This document shows, in pieces, positions 31,802-43,172 of a stretch of DNA of 64,000 nt (position 1 is the stretch's first letter; each line of letters starts with the position of its first letter). A model generated the notes under the pieces. It worked only from the letters and a program-made list of their open reading frames with translations. It did no database searches and was not told where the DNA came from. The DNA lies in the NCBI GenBank assembly GCA_012032815.1, contig JAAUQD010000001.1, positions 1 through 64,000 of the forward strand, written 5' to 3'. The DNA is from Flammeovirgaceae bacterium (GTDB lineage: Bacteria > Bacteroidota > Bacteroidia > Cytophagales > Cyclobacteriaceae). Made by a program: the position numbers and the translations under genes.

Positions 31802-32746
31802 TTAGTGCCTGTATCTGGGGGTTCGGATAATCTTTTTTCCGCTACCCGGATTCACCGGCAATTCATAAGTTAACATAAATTCATGAGATGTTGGCTGCTT
31901 AGCTTGCTGATCCTTAATGATATAGTCAAACCCATAGCCAAATTTCAATGATTTATCCTTCAGGAAGCTATATCCCAATAAGATGATAACTGCCTCTGAT
32001 TGTCGAAACGACAAACCTCCCCACATAGTATCTTTATAATAGCCAATTCCCCCCAGTTCAAATGAAGTTTTTACAAAATCAGTCTTTACAAGCCCTGAGA
32101 ACTGCATTTTAAAATCAAAATTAAAATCATAGTAATACCCACCGGTAACATACATGTGGGTCTCTAAGGCATTTCGCTGATTTAATCCAAAATCGAATTC
32201 GGATTTAAGTAAATGGGTAAAGCTAACTCCCCCATAATATTTGGTAGCTCGATAAAATAATCCTGCGGCCAGATCAGGTTTCACCTGCGATTGCTTTCCG
32301 CTGGATTGCAGTAATGGATCATTGGGGTCCGTAGCCCTGTATTCATCAAAATTTATTGTTTGAGAATATATCCCGGCACGGAGGCCAAAACTCAGTTTAC
32401 TTTCTTTTATTCCAAGGTGGTATGCAAATGAGGCCTGAGCTTCCAGATTATTCTGCGGACCTAACTTGTCATTTACAATGTAAGCTCCAAATCCACTATT
32501 GATTTTATAAATGGGAGAAGTCATACTTACCAACTCGGTAGTGGGTGCTCCCCCACCTCCAAATGATGGCTGGTAGCCAATCCACTGGCTCCGATGTAAA
32601 GCGGTAAGTTTTGTAACGCCATCAACTCCTGAATAAGCGGGATTGTAATATAGGGTGTTGAACATATATTGAGAAAACTGCGGGTCCTGCTGACCGTACA
32701 GCTGGCCTGCCAAAAAAATTAAGCCGATGAATACAAGTTTTCTCAC
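31802..32746 (-). CDS. PorP/SprF family type IX secretion membrane protein
   Basis: GQQDPQFSQYMFNTLYYNPAYSGVDGVTKLTALHRSQWIGY; GTG start inferred at 32746. Confidence 0.9.
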   Translation of the reverse strand: MRKLVFIGLIFLAGQLYGQQDPQFSQYMFNTLYYNPAYSGVDGVTKLTALHRSQWIGYQPSFGGGGAPTTELVSMTSPIYKINSGFGAYIVNDKLGPQNNLEAQASFAYHLGIKESKLSFGLRAGIYSQTINFDEYRATDPNDPLLQSSGKQSQVKPDLAAGLFYRATKYYGGVSFTHLLKSEFDFGLNQRNALETHMYVTGGYYYDFNFDFKMQFSGLVKTDFVKTSFELGGIGYYKDTMWGGLSFRQSEAVIILLGYSFLKDKSLKFGYGFDYIIKDQQAKQPTSHEFMLTYELPVNPGSGKKIIRTPRYRH

Positions 32747-32868
32747 TTCAAACTCAACGTAAAACGGTCTTAAAGATACTTCATTTATAATTACACCATC
32801 AACGCCAATGTAATTAAAGTGCAATAAAATGTAAGTCTTTGTAAAAACGTAATTCTGAACGGGTTATT

Positions 32869-33638
32869 TCAGTCGTTCGCCTGGCTTAAGTAGATTTCCA
32901 GCGCCCCTGTCATGATGGTGCGTTTGGAAGTGGAGCCTCAATATCTAACACCAATCCGGCATCTCTGGCTGCCTTGGCAGTGGTAGGGCCAAAGGTTGCA
33001 ATACGGGTATTATTTTGAATGAATTCCGGAAAATTAATAAAGAGCGATTGTATATCCGAAGGACTAAAGAAAGCAAGGATATCATAGTACACATCTTTTA
33101 AGTCGCTTAAATCTGAAGCTACGGTATGGAAGATCACCGCTTCTGAAAAACTGAATCCATTCTCGGACAAAAAATCAGGAATGTCATTTTTCCGAATATC
33201 CGAACATGGGTACAGGAATTTTTCATCCTTATGTTTCTTAATGATTTCAAATAAATCCTGAGTCGACTTTACTCCGGTAAAAATCTTTCGCTTTCGTATT
33301 ACAATATATTTCTGAAGGTAATTTGCTGTCTGTTCAGAAATACAAAAATATTTCATGTCTGATGGAATCTCGATTTTAAGTTCCTGACAAAGGGTAAAGA
33401 AAAGATCAACCGCGTTTCGGCTGGTGAAGATAATGGCCGTATGATCAAGGATTTCTACCTTTTGCTTTCTGAATTCTTTGGCATCAACCGCCTCAACCTG
33501 AATGAAGGGTCGGAAGTCCATTTTTAAATTGAATTTCTCAGCAAGCTTTAGGTAAGGTGAGTTTGAATCAACAGGGGCATCCTGCGTAATCAGGACGCTT
33601 TTTACCTTACGCATCCTGCCATTAACAGATTCTGTCAT
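32869..33638 (-). CDS. hemD: Uroporphyrinogen-III synthase family (C-terminal frameshift near 32913)
   Basis: VKSVLITQDAPVDSNSPYLKLAEKF...AIIFTSRNAVDLFF; predicted end APLPNAPS* continues in another frame as (S)MTGALEIYLSQAND*, the expected family C-terminus. Confidence 0.78.
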
Positions 33639-33666
33639 AACGGCACTAATCGGTTTCCGGTCTGGT

Positions 33667-34723
33667 TTAATAAAGAGTCTTTATTAAGATTATTATCGGA
33701 ATAATTTCCGAACCGCAAAGGTATGAAAATAAATGAAAAAGACGGAAGCGGTTATCGGGCATTAATTTTAGAAAAATTAATAGCAACCAGATTACATAGA
33801 ATGCCACCAGGAACCATAGAAGATGAACATGTAATATCCAAATGTCCTGGTCCATGAAAAAAATAATCAAGCACCCTACTGAAATACTGCAAAAAGCCAG
33901 AAAGTTTATTCGTACAAAATTAAAAAACTGCAGAGGCAACACTTCCATAATTTTAAATAATCCTGAAAACACATAGACAAGAACAAGCTTTATTAAAATC
34001 AATGAAAAGATAATGGCGCTTAGCACACCCCAATTTTTGAAATGGTTTGCCAGGGTAGAACTTTCATTCGTTAAAAAATTAGGAGCAACAGGCTCGGCAT
34101 AATAAAACACGACCATGAGTAGAAAAGCGGAAAAAAACTGAAGAAAAGGTAAAAGAGAAAATTCACACTGGATGTAATTCGCCCTGATAATGAGTCATCA
34201 CGTTCACGCAAAGAAAACAATCGAACAAAATCCAGATAGTCAAGCGTGAGCTTAGTGTGGGTTCTGAAAAGGACTATAAACCAAATGAACAATGTGAGAA
34301 CGCAAATAATTGAGAAATTCAAAAAACTATTCCCCTGTCGGGCAAACCAATTTTCAACAGGTGCATACTCATTCGAGTTTGGGAGAAAAATAGTGATGGT
34401 GAACTTATCGTTTTTTTGGGTATAAACGCCAACCTTGACTGCCCCGTTGAAAGCAATAAGACTGTCTACATCAAGTGTTATTGTTCCCACTTTTGACATT
34501 ACCAGGTTATTATCAATAAATATCCCTGTGTTTTTTCACTTTCAATTTTAATTACCCCTTGTGCATATTGTTTGTCGATCTGGAATTCCCAAAGGTTTTG
34601 CTTATGACCTGGGCTTTCTGCTAAAATTTTTTCTTTGATGTCGAGAACTAATTTCGGGCCCTGACCGAAAGACATGAGGCTGGAGAAAGAAAGAAAAATC
34701 AAGAAGATTCGCATGAGGCTCAA
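33667..34723 (-). CDS. DUF4271-type membrane protein (frameshifts near 34525 and 34125)
   Basis: Three consecutive ORFs join as EKTQGIFIDNNLVMSKVGTITLD and FFPLFLLMVVFYYAEPVAPN on restoring one G and one T. Confidence 0.7.
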
Positions 34724-34803
34724 AAGTATTTCTTTTATTCAAACAAATCCAAAGGATGATTCAAGGCTCATCATCGTTTGGTAGTTTTGTCAAAACGATC
34801 TGC

Positions 34804-35931
34804 ATGGCCGGCTTATATATCCACATTCCTTTTTGTAAACAAGCTTGCCACTATTGTGATTTTCATTTTTCAACAAATACACAATTGATGGCTGATCTGG
34901 TGAAAGCCATTATTGAAGAAATTCACCTCCAGAAAAATTACCTGAACCAGGAAATTATTCAAACCATCTATTTTGGCGGAGGCACACCCTCCCTGGTGCC
35001 GGCATCACAACTCCATGAAATTCTTGCCATGATTCAAAAGCAGCACACGATTGCAGACGATGTTGAAATAACGCTAGAAGCCAACCCGGACGACCTTACA
35101 GCAACCAATTTGAGCGAGCTAAAAAAACTTGGAGTGAACAGGCTTAGCATTGGAATTCAATCCTGGAATACTACACTTCTTACTTTTATGAATAGGGCAC
35201 ATAACGCTGCCCAGTCGCAACGCGCAATTGATCTGGCCAGAGAGGCAGGTTTCTTGAATATTAATCTTGATTTAATATATGGAGTTCCCGGTCAAACTTT
35301 GAATGTATTACAGAATGACCTTGAAGTTTTGATTAGGAATAGTCCTGAACATATTTCAACCTACTCACTAACCATAGAAAGTAAAACCGTTTTTGATCAT
35401 TGGAGGCGAAAAGGGAAATTTGCTGAGTCTACCGAGGAAAGTGTAGCTCGCCAATATCAACTAATTATGGAATCATTATCCCAAGCTGGTTTCTTGCATT
35501 ATGAAATTTCAAATTTTGCCAAACCCGGATTCGAATCAAAACATAACAGCAGCTATTGGAGTGGATCAAAATATCTTGGCGTTGGTCCCAGTGCTCACTC
35601 GTATGATGGCCTTAGTCGGCAGTTCAACGTACTCAATAATTATACCTATGTAAAAAGTATTAGTGAAAAGACAATTCCATTTGAAAAGGAAATTCTCAGC
35701 GATAAAGACCATATCAACGAGTATATTTTTACTTCCCTGCGGACACACAGGGGCTGTGATTTCAACAAAGTTCAGCAGAAGTTTAACCATGACCTTTTAA
35801 GTCAAAATAGAGACTATCTCCTTCAACTTGAAAAAAACCAACTCGTCACTTTTTCGGACAACCTCCTAAAACTGACCAATCAAGGCAAGTTATTAGCCGA
35901 TAAAATTACTTCCGACCTTTTCGTGAGTTAA
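34804..35931 (+). CDS. hemW: Radical SAM heme chaperone HemW
   Basis: MAGLYIHIPFCKQACHYCDFHFSTN; YFGGGTPSLVPASQL; RLSIGIQSWN. Confidence 0.93.
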   Translation: MAGLYIHIPFCKQACHYCDFHFSTNTQLMADLVKAIIEEIHLQKNYLNQEIIQTIYFGGGTPSLVPASQLHEILAMIQKQHTIADDVEITLEANPDDLTATNLSELKKLGVNRLSIGIQSWNTTLLTFMNRAHNAAQSQRAIDLAREAGFLNINLDLIYGVPGQTLNVLQNDLEVLIRNSPEHISTYSLTIESKTVFDHWRRKGKFAESTEESVARQYQLIMESLSQAGFLHYEISNFAKPGFESKHNSSYWSGSKYLGVGPSAHSYDGLSRQFNVLNNYTYVKSISEKTIPFEKEILSDKDHINEYIFTSLRTHRGCDFNKVQQKFNHDLLSQNRDYLLQLEKNQLVTFSDNLLKLTNQGKLLADKITSDLFVS

Positions 35932-35995
35932 TGGTAAGGGTCTTTTCAGTTAAAGTTCAGTTTTTTTTTTTAATTTTCATTACTCAAATCGGTTT

Positions 35996-36361
35996 ATGCA
36001 CTCAGACGAGAAACGGATTCAGATGCTCTTAAAGGCTGTGATCTATCATTATCATGGACTTGATGAATTGGAACAAAAAGACCTGGAAGAAACGGCTGAA
36101 AAGATTGATGCTTCAGAGGAGTTAAAATGGGCTCTTGATTTTGTGTCGCAAGACTATATTACTGCTTTCGACCGTGCACGCGCGTATCTCAGTGAAATAA
36201 TTGGTGACTTTGCGAAAGAAAAACGAGTGGAATTGATAAACATGGTTTGGAAATCCAATAATGTGAAAGGCTATGTAACTGAAATGGAGGCCACAGCTAT
36301 GCTTAAACTGGCTAAAGACTGGAATGTTGAAAAAGAACTGATTAACCTTGTATTGAAATAA
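35996..36361 (+). CDS. Hypothetical small acidic protein (TerB/DUF-like)
   Basis: 121 aa uninterrupted ORF with a short upstream leader. Confidence 0.5.
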   Translation: MHSDEKRIQMLLKAVIYHYHGLDELEQKDLEETAEKIDASEELKWALDFVSQDYITAFDRARAYLSEIIGDFAKEKRVELINMVWKSNNVKGYVTEMEATAMLKLAKDWNVEKELINLVLK

Positions 36362-36363
36362 TC

Positions 36364-37080
36364 TTAAAGGCTCATCATATCTTTAAACTTGGCAGCTTGC
36401 CTGCGGCTCACCTCAACTTTATCTCCACCTTTTAGTTTTACCATCAAGCCCCCATTAAACCAGGGCTCAATGCTTTCAACCCAACTTAGATTGATGATGT
36501 GTTTCCTGCTAGCTCTGAAAAAAGCACGTTCATCCAGTTTCTCATCCAATGCGTTCAATGATTTATGAATCATCGGCCGGTTCGTATCAAAATAAACTTT
36601 TATATAATTTCCATCCGATTCGAACAGCCGGATACTCGCTAAACTCACAAACCAGCAACGATCACCATCCTTTACAAATACCTGATCTTCCAACCCCAAT
36701 TTCTTATCCCGAGTCCGTGCCGATTTCATTCGCTCTTTGTCACTCACTTTGTGCATGGCTTCAGCCAGTCGTTCAGGAGTAATGGGCTTCAATAAATAAT
36801 CCAACGCGCTTACTTCAAAAGCTTTCATGGCAAACTCATCGTACGCGGTAGTAAAAACAACGTATGGAACAGAATCTAATGATTCTAATAATTGAAATCC
36901 CGATCTCCCCGGCATTTGAATATCCAGAAAAAGGAGATCCGGATTTAACTCATTAATCATCTGCTCTGCTTCATCTGCATTGGCTGCCTCACCGGCAATT
37001 TCAACAGAAGAGTGCTCACCCAACAGTTTTACAAGTTCCTTTCTTGCCAATCGCTCATCATCTATTATAAGTGCTTTCAT
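36364..37080 (-). CDS. LytTR-family response regulator
   Basis: MKALIIDDERLARKELVKLL...DLLFLDIQMPGRSGFQLLE; C-terminal LytTR HKSLNALDEKLDERAFFRASRKHIINLSWVESI. Confidence 0.92.
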   Translation of the reverse strand: MKALIIDDERLARKELVKLLGEHSSVEIAGEAANADEAEQMINELNPDLLFLDIQMPGRSGFQLLESLDSVPYVVFTTAYDEFAMKAFEVSALDYLLKPITPERLAEAMHKVSDKERMKSARTRDKKLGLEDQVFVKDGDRCWFVSLASIRLFESDGNYIKVYFDTNRPMIHKSLNALDEKLDERAFFRASRKHIINLSWVESIEPWFNGGLMVKLKGGDKVEVSRRQAAKFKDMMSL

Positions 37081-38126
37081 TTTTTATGTAAATGTGGAAT
37101 AATTACCTCGGTAAGTACAAAATTATCTTTTTCATTGAGAATTCGTAATGACGACTCATCGCCATATATTAATTTAAGACGATGTCTTGTGTTTTCAAGT
37201 CCCAATCCACCCGCTTTTTTCCGGGTTCCATTAATGACGAAATGGCCGCTGTTTCGAATCTGAATTTTCAGTTTATCGTCAGCAACAAAGGCCTTTAGTT
37301 GAATTACACCGCCTTCGGTAAGTTTTGATATGCCGTGCTTAATGCCATTTTCTACCAGCGTTTGAATCATGAGCGAAGGGACTTCAAACTCATTCGTCTC
37401 TGCCGCAACATCAAATTCTGTTTTCAATCGCTCCTCAAATCGTATGCTTTCAAGGCCAAGATAATCCTTTACCACGCGTATCTCATCCTGAAATGTCGTT
37501 AACCCTTTTCGCTCACTTACCAGCGTATTCCTCAAAATGCTGGACAGCTGATTTTACCGCCATTTTAGATTTATGCGGGTTCTCATCGATCAATGCTCGA
37601 ATACTGTTCAACGCATTAAAAATAAAATGAGGGTTGAGCTGCGACTTTAAATTCTGCAATTCAATTTCTTTCACTGAAGCCTCAAGCTTTAATGATTTAT
37701 TGTATCGTTCGAAATAATTATAGATGAAATACAATACAGACCATAGAAAGAATATAATGATGTAATAAAACGTTAACCCAAACATGTTTTGAACGTCAAA
37801 AGCAACTTCGGTATTGAATAAAGCGAGAGGAATCGAAATGATCAACCTCAAAAAGTACATTAACACCCCAAGCCCAAATACACTAAGAAGAACTTTCGGA
37901 ATTAACCGGGTCATGCTTAAACTAAACCATCGCCAATAATTAATCAGCTGGCGAAATCCATGTGTGAGAAAAAGACAGAGCAACGCTTCATACAAAAGAA
38001 AGAAAACACGCTCACTGCTTATGGTCTGATTTTGAGATGCAAAATGGTAAACAGAATTTGGACCAATCCATAAAAGGACCAACCGCCTATTTGCAATGTC
38101 CAGTAAAGCTTCTGCTTATTTAGCAT
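37077..38126 (-). CDS. LytS-type sensor histidine kinase (frameshifts near 37553 and 38031)
   Basis: LNPHFIFNALNSIRALIDENPHKSK; three frames join as MLNKQKLYWTLQIGGWSFYGLVQILFTILHLKNQTISSERVFF and MAVKNQLSSILRNTLVSERKG. Confidence 0.87.
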
Positions 38127-38180
38127 ATTCAAATTTACATATTACACGTCCTGAACGATGCAAACTTTTATAAAAGGACT

Positions 38181-41047
38181 TTATGTCAATTCAGACGCAA
38201 GAAAACGGCCCGTGTAACTTGACTTATTTTTAACCAATTGTTCCGGGCTGCCAGAAGCCACGACCATTCCTCCCTTTTCACCGCCTTCGGGGCCAAGATC
38301 AATAACATAATCGGCTGATTTAATAATATCCATATTGTGCTCAATAATCAGGACGGTGTTTCCCTTATCGACCAACTTATTTAAAACATCCAGCAAATGA
38401 GCAATGTCCTGGAAATGCAACCCGGTAGTGGGTTCGTCTAAAATATAAATCGTTTTCCCTGTATCCCGTTTTGATAATTCGGTTGCCAGCTTAACGCGTT
38501 GCGCTTCTCCTCCCGATAGTGTTGTGGCATGTTGCCCCAATGAAATATAACCGAGGCCAACCTCATTCAATGTCACAATCTTTCTCAAAATTTTAGGTTG
38601 GTGTTCAAAAAACGAAACTGCCTCCTCAACCGTCATGTTCAATACATCAGAAATTGATTTTCCTTTAAACCTTACTTCTAATGTTTCGCGGTTATATCTT
38701 CTTCCTTTACATGTTTCACACAGCACATGAATATCAGGTAGGAACTCCATCTCGATTAAGCGAAGCCCACCACCTTCGCAGGTAGTACATCGTCCACCTT
38801 TCACATTGAATGAAAACCGGCCGGGCTTGTACCCTCTGATTTTTGATTCTGGAAGTTGTGCAAACAGATCGCGGATATCGGTAAATACACCGGTGTAGGT
38901 TGCCGGATTTGATCGTGGCGTCCTTCCAATGGGTGCCTGATCTACTTCGATTACTTTGTCTAAAAATTCAAGACCCGTAATGCTCTTGTAATTCAGTGGC
39001 TCTGTTCTGGATCGATAAAAATGCTGATTCAAAATTGGAAATAATGTATCATGAACTAAGGTAGACTTACCGCTTCCCGATACTCCGGTGATACACGTTA
39101 GTGTTCCTAATGGGATTTCGAGGTTTACCTTTTCAAATTATTGCCGGTCGATTCTTTCAAGATCAATTTTTCGCCATTTCCCTTTCTTCGTTCTGCCGAA
39201 AACAAAATCCTGTCTTTGCCGGAAAGAAATTTTGCCGTTGCACTGTCTGTTTTCAGGAATTCCTTTGGGGTACCCAGGGCCACAATTTTTCCTCCATGTC
39301 GTCCTGCTCCTGGCCCTATATCAATGATGTAGTCAGATTCCATCATCATTTCTTTGTCGTGTTCCACTACAATCACCGTATTTCCAAGGTCGCGAAGATC
39401 CTTTAGTGCTTTGATGAGCTTCACATTGTCACGGGCATGCAACCCGATGCTAGGTTCATCCAGTATATATAAAACGCCTACAAGTTGAGTTCCAATCTGT
39501 GTAGCCAACCTGATTCGTTGTGCTTCACCACCGCTTAATGTTTTTAGCGGCCGGTTTAAGTGAAGATAGTTTAGTCCTACATCAAGCAGAAAACCAATCC
39601 GTTTTCGAAGTTCTTTTAAAATTTCTGTCGCTATTACATTTTGCTTTTCAGATAGCCGGCTCTCAAGGTCGGAAACCCAGTGATTAAGGGCATCGATATT
39701 CATTTCTGCCAGCTCAGCGATATTCTTCTTATCGATACGAAAGTGCAGTGACTCCTTTTTGAGACGCATCCCCTTGCATTCCGGACATGTTTTCACCAGT
39801 GTAAAATCACCGACCCATCTCCGGGTGGCTTCAGTGCCTTCGTCACGTTGTTTCTGTAAGAAATTGATTATCCCTTCAAATTTTGTGTTCCAATCGGTAC
39901 CCGGATATTTTACCGATGGTACAGCCACAGGAACATCATCGCCATAAAACAATACTTTCATCACTTCATCGGGAATTTTCCTGATGGGTGTGGTCAGGCT
40001 CATTTTGTATCGCTTTAAGATTGCCTCTACTTTTTTGAAAATCCAGATATCGCGATACGCACCTAAGGGTAGTATTCCTCCACGGCTGATTGAAAGTGAT
40101 TTATCAGGCACTACAGAGTCTTCCGTGATTTCTTCTATTTGCCCAAGTCCATTGCATGTAGGACAAGCCCCATATGGTGAGTTAAAAGAAAACGTGTTAG
40201 GAGCTGGTTCATCATACGATAATCCTGATTTCGGATCCATCAAAAATTTTGAATAATGATACACGATGCCTTTCTCCTCCATCACCATTAGTACGCCCTT
40301 CCCATCTTTAAGCGCGACATTGATGGACTGGGCAATGCGGAATCGATCTTTCGAATCAACCGCTAAACGATCAATTACAATTTCAATGTCGTGAATCTTG
40401 AATCGATCAACCTGCATCTTCGGCTTTAACTCTTCAATCTTTCCATCAATTCTTGCTTTTGTAAAGCCTCCTTTTCGTATTTGTACAAATAACTCCCGGT
40501 AATGTCCTTTTCTGCCTTTGACTACAGGTGAAAGTATGGTGATATTCTGTCCTTTAAATTTTTCAAGAATGGTATCGATAATTTGATCTTCCGATTGCCG
40601 AACCATTTTTTCACCTGTTTCATAGGAAAAGGCTTCGGCTGTGCGTGCGTATAACAGTCGCATGAAATCATAAATTTCAGTGACAGTTCCAACGGTCGAC
40701 CTGGGATTCCGTGATGTGGTTTTTTGCTCAATGGAGATTACAGGGCTTAGGCCATTAATTTTATCCACATCGGGCCGCTCGAGATTGCCAATAAAACTTC
40801 GAGCATACGCTGAAAAACTCTCCATGTATCTGCGCTGCCCCTCGGCATAAATGGTATCAAACGCTAAAGAAGATTTTCCACTACCACTGATTCCGGTTAT
40901 TACAACCAGTTGGTTGCGGGGAAAAGTAAGGTTGATATTTTTAAGGTTGTGCTCTCTGGCTCCCAGAATCTCAATATGATCAAAACCTGAAGGATCTTTT
41001 AGTTTTTGTGCTGTTCGTTTTCTGGCCATTACCGAGTGATCCTGCAA
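38181..41047 (-). CDS. uvrA: Excinuclease ABC subunit A (frameshift near 39131)
   Basis: [39 protein letters not shown]; join [34 protein letters not shown] if AAAA is AAAAA. Confidence 0.96.
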
Positions 41048-41099
41048 TAATATTCAAAATGAAAATAAAAGGGCAACGCTGAAGTAATCGGAGTGAGCG

Positions 41100-42275
41100 C
41101 TACCTTCTCTTTGGTCTAAAACTTCTTTTTCCGGTATTTCGTTTACTTCCTCTCTTAACAAACTTAGGGTCACGTTTTGTGGTTGGGGAATATTCCGGGC
41201 CAACTCCGATTGAATCAGGTAATGATACTTTTGGAATAACTCGTTCAATCAGATTTTCGATGCTTTGAAACCTGCGTTGATCCCGTTCATTTACAAAGGT
41301 TATTGCCGTGCCTGTGGTTTCAGCGCGAGCTGTGCGTCCAACACGATGGACATAATCTTCGGGATCGGGTGGCACGTCCCAATTAATCACCATACTTATT
41401 CCCTCCACATCAATTCCTCTTGAAAGAACATCTGTACCGATGATAATATTTACCTGCTTGTTTTTAAAGGCCCGTAAAATAGTTTCCCGTTCCGCTTGTT
41501 CCAGATCTGAATGAAAAGCCTTTGCGGGGATATTTGATTTCTTGAAAGCGGAGTCAAGCTTCTTTACTGTTTCCTTGGTAGAAGCAAAAAGGATGATGCT
41601 GTTCCACGTATGGGTTTTTAGTACATGCCCTAAAAGCTTTCCTTTTTGGGCTTCATAAACGACAAACGCTTTTTGGTCAATACCTTCAGCCGGTTTGGCG
41701 ATTGCGATGTTAATCTCCTCAGGCTGTCTCAAAATTTTATTTGCTAATGCCCGAATCTTGGGTGGCATGGTTGCTGAAAACAATAGTGTTTGCCGCTCCT
41801 TTGGTAGATAACTTACAATCTTTATAATGTCATCGTAAAATCCCATATCCAACATTCGATCTGCCTCATCGAGAATCAAATGCTTCAAATGATCGAAGAC
41901 GGTCGTACCTGATGCTAAAAGTGCTATCAGTCGGCCGGGTGTAGCTACAATAATATCTGCTCCTTTTTCCAGCGCTCTTTTTTGTTGTTCCCATGCCGCA
42001 CCATCACCTCCGCCATACACCGGAATCGAACTGATGCCCGTGAAGTAGGCAAATCCTTCAATCTGCTGATCGATCTGTTGCGCCAGCTCGCGGGTGGGTG
42101 CGATGACCAGTGTATTTAAATGGCGGTGATCGGATTGCATCATTTTATGAATGGCCGGCAAAATATAGGCGGCTGTTTTTCCTGTACCCGTTTGCGCACA
42201 AGCAATTACATCGTTTCCAACTAAAATAGAGGGAATAGCCTTTACCTGAATGGGAGTTGGCTTGGAAAACCCCAT
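41100..42275 (-). CDS. DEAD/DEAH-box RNA helicase (true N-terminus probably upstream, to about 42338)
   Basis: AQTGTGKTAAYILPAI, LDEADRMLDMGF, SAT, HRVGRTARA. Open frame upstream encodes FSDFKFEAKLQEGLDT, completing the Q motif, but lacks ATG/GTG/TTG. Confidence 0.93.
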   Translation of the reverse strand: MGFSKPTPIQVKAIPSILVGNDVIACAQTGTGKTAAYILPAIHKMMQSDHRHLNTLVIAPTRELAQQIDQQIEGFAYFTGISSIPVYGGGDGAAWEQQKRALEKGADIIVATPGRLIALLASGTTVFDHLKHLILDEADRMLDMGFYDDIIKIVSYLPKERQTLLFSATMPPKIRALANKILRQPEEINIAIAKPAEGIDQKAFVVYEAQKGKLLGHVLKTHTWNSIILFASTKETVKKLDSAFKKSNIPAKAFHSDLEQAERETILRAFKNKQVNIIIGTDVLSRGIDVEGISMVINWDVPPDPEDYVHRVGRTARAETTGTAITFVNERDQRRFQSIENLIERVIPKVSLPDSIGVGPEYSPTTKRDPKFVKRGSKRNTGKRSFRPKRR

Positions 42276-42344
42276 GGTATCGAGGCCCTCCTGAAGTTTA
42301 GCCTCAAATTTGAAATCAGAAAATGTGGTAAGGGAAATAGCGCT

Positions 42345-42365
42345 GTGAAATAATTATTACTTCAC
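42345..42365. repeat. 21-bp near-perfect palindrome GTGAAaTAATtATTAcTTCAC at helicase mRNA 5' end
   Basis: One mismatched pair; abuts -7 box TATCTTTG (minus strand, 42365-42372). Confidence 0.55.
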
Positions 42366-42372
42366 AAAGATA
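42365..42372 (-). promoter_or_regulatory. -7 element TATCTTTG for RNA helicase
   Basis: TAnnTTTG match on minus strand between the desaturase stop and the helicase. Confidence 0.45.
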
Positions 42373-42401
42373 CAAAAAGGAATCCGTGCAGTTTAGCTTT
42401 G

Positions 42402-43172
42402 TTAAGCAGCTTTCTTTACTGCATCGACCTCTAATCGCTTTTGATTCGTGATCGTAATGATTCCTAATCGGTTAAACAACTTAATAATCTGATACGTTGG
42501 ATCGATTTCGTGCCATCTGATCCCGCCAAAGTTTGGTCGCGAACCGTACTTGTGATGATTGTTATGATAGCTCTCCCCCATCATCAGGAAATCAACCGGT
42601 AAGAAGTTTCTTGATGTATCACCTACCTCAAAATTGCGATAGCCATATTTGTGGGCAAACCAGTTAATGATGGCACCATGAATCGGGCTCAATAAAAACT
42701 GAATAGGAAGCAATAACCATAACCACCATACGGTAGCAAATTGCCAGTATACAAGAACATATAACGCACCCCAAAAAAGCCTGGATGGCCATGAACGCGC
42801 GAACTTATCGAATGCCTCCCATTGTGGAACACCTTCAGTAAAACGCTTTTCCACAATCATGGTTTTGTTACAAATCGCTGAGTAGATGGTCTTGGTTTTC
42901 CACATCATATTCCATATGGTCTCATCATAGGTTGGTGAATGGGGATCATTTTCGGTATCTGCGTAGGCATGGTGCATGCGATGCATAGTTCCGTACCCAA
43001 AAGCGCTGAGATAATTAGATCCCTGAAAAATCCAGGTAAGAACAAAAAATATCTTTTCAGTGGTTTTATTCATCGTAAACGCCTTATGAGCAGCATACCG
43101 ATGCAGGAAAAACGTCTGGAAAAAAAGCGACAGGTACCAGGAGGCAACAAAGAAAATAAGAATTGTTGTCAT
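42402..43172 (-). CDS. Acyl-CoA/fatty-acid desaturase
   Basis: HRYAAHKAF, HRMHHAYAD and HNNHH (ESYHNNHHKYG) histidine boxes. Confidence 0.9.
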   Translation of the reverse strand: MTTILIFFVASWYLSLFFQTFFLHRYAAHKAFTMNKTTEKIFFVLTWIFQGSNYLSAFGYGTMHRMHHAYADTENDPHSPTYDETIWNMMWKTKTIYSAICNKTMIVEKRFTEGVPQWEAFDKFARSWPSRLFWGALYVLVYWQFATVWWLWLLLPIQFLLSPIHGAIINWFAHKYGYRNFEVGDTSRNFLPVDFLMMGESYHNNHHKYGSRPNFGGIRWHEIDPTYQIIKLFNRLGIITITNQKRLEVDAVKKAA

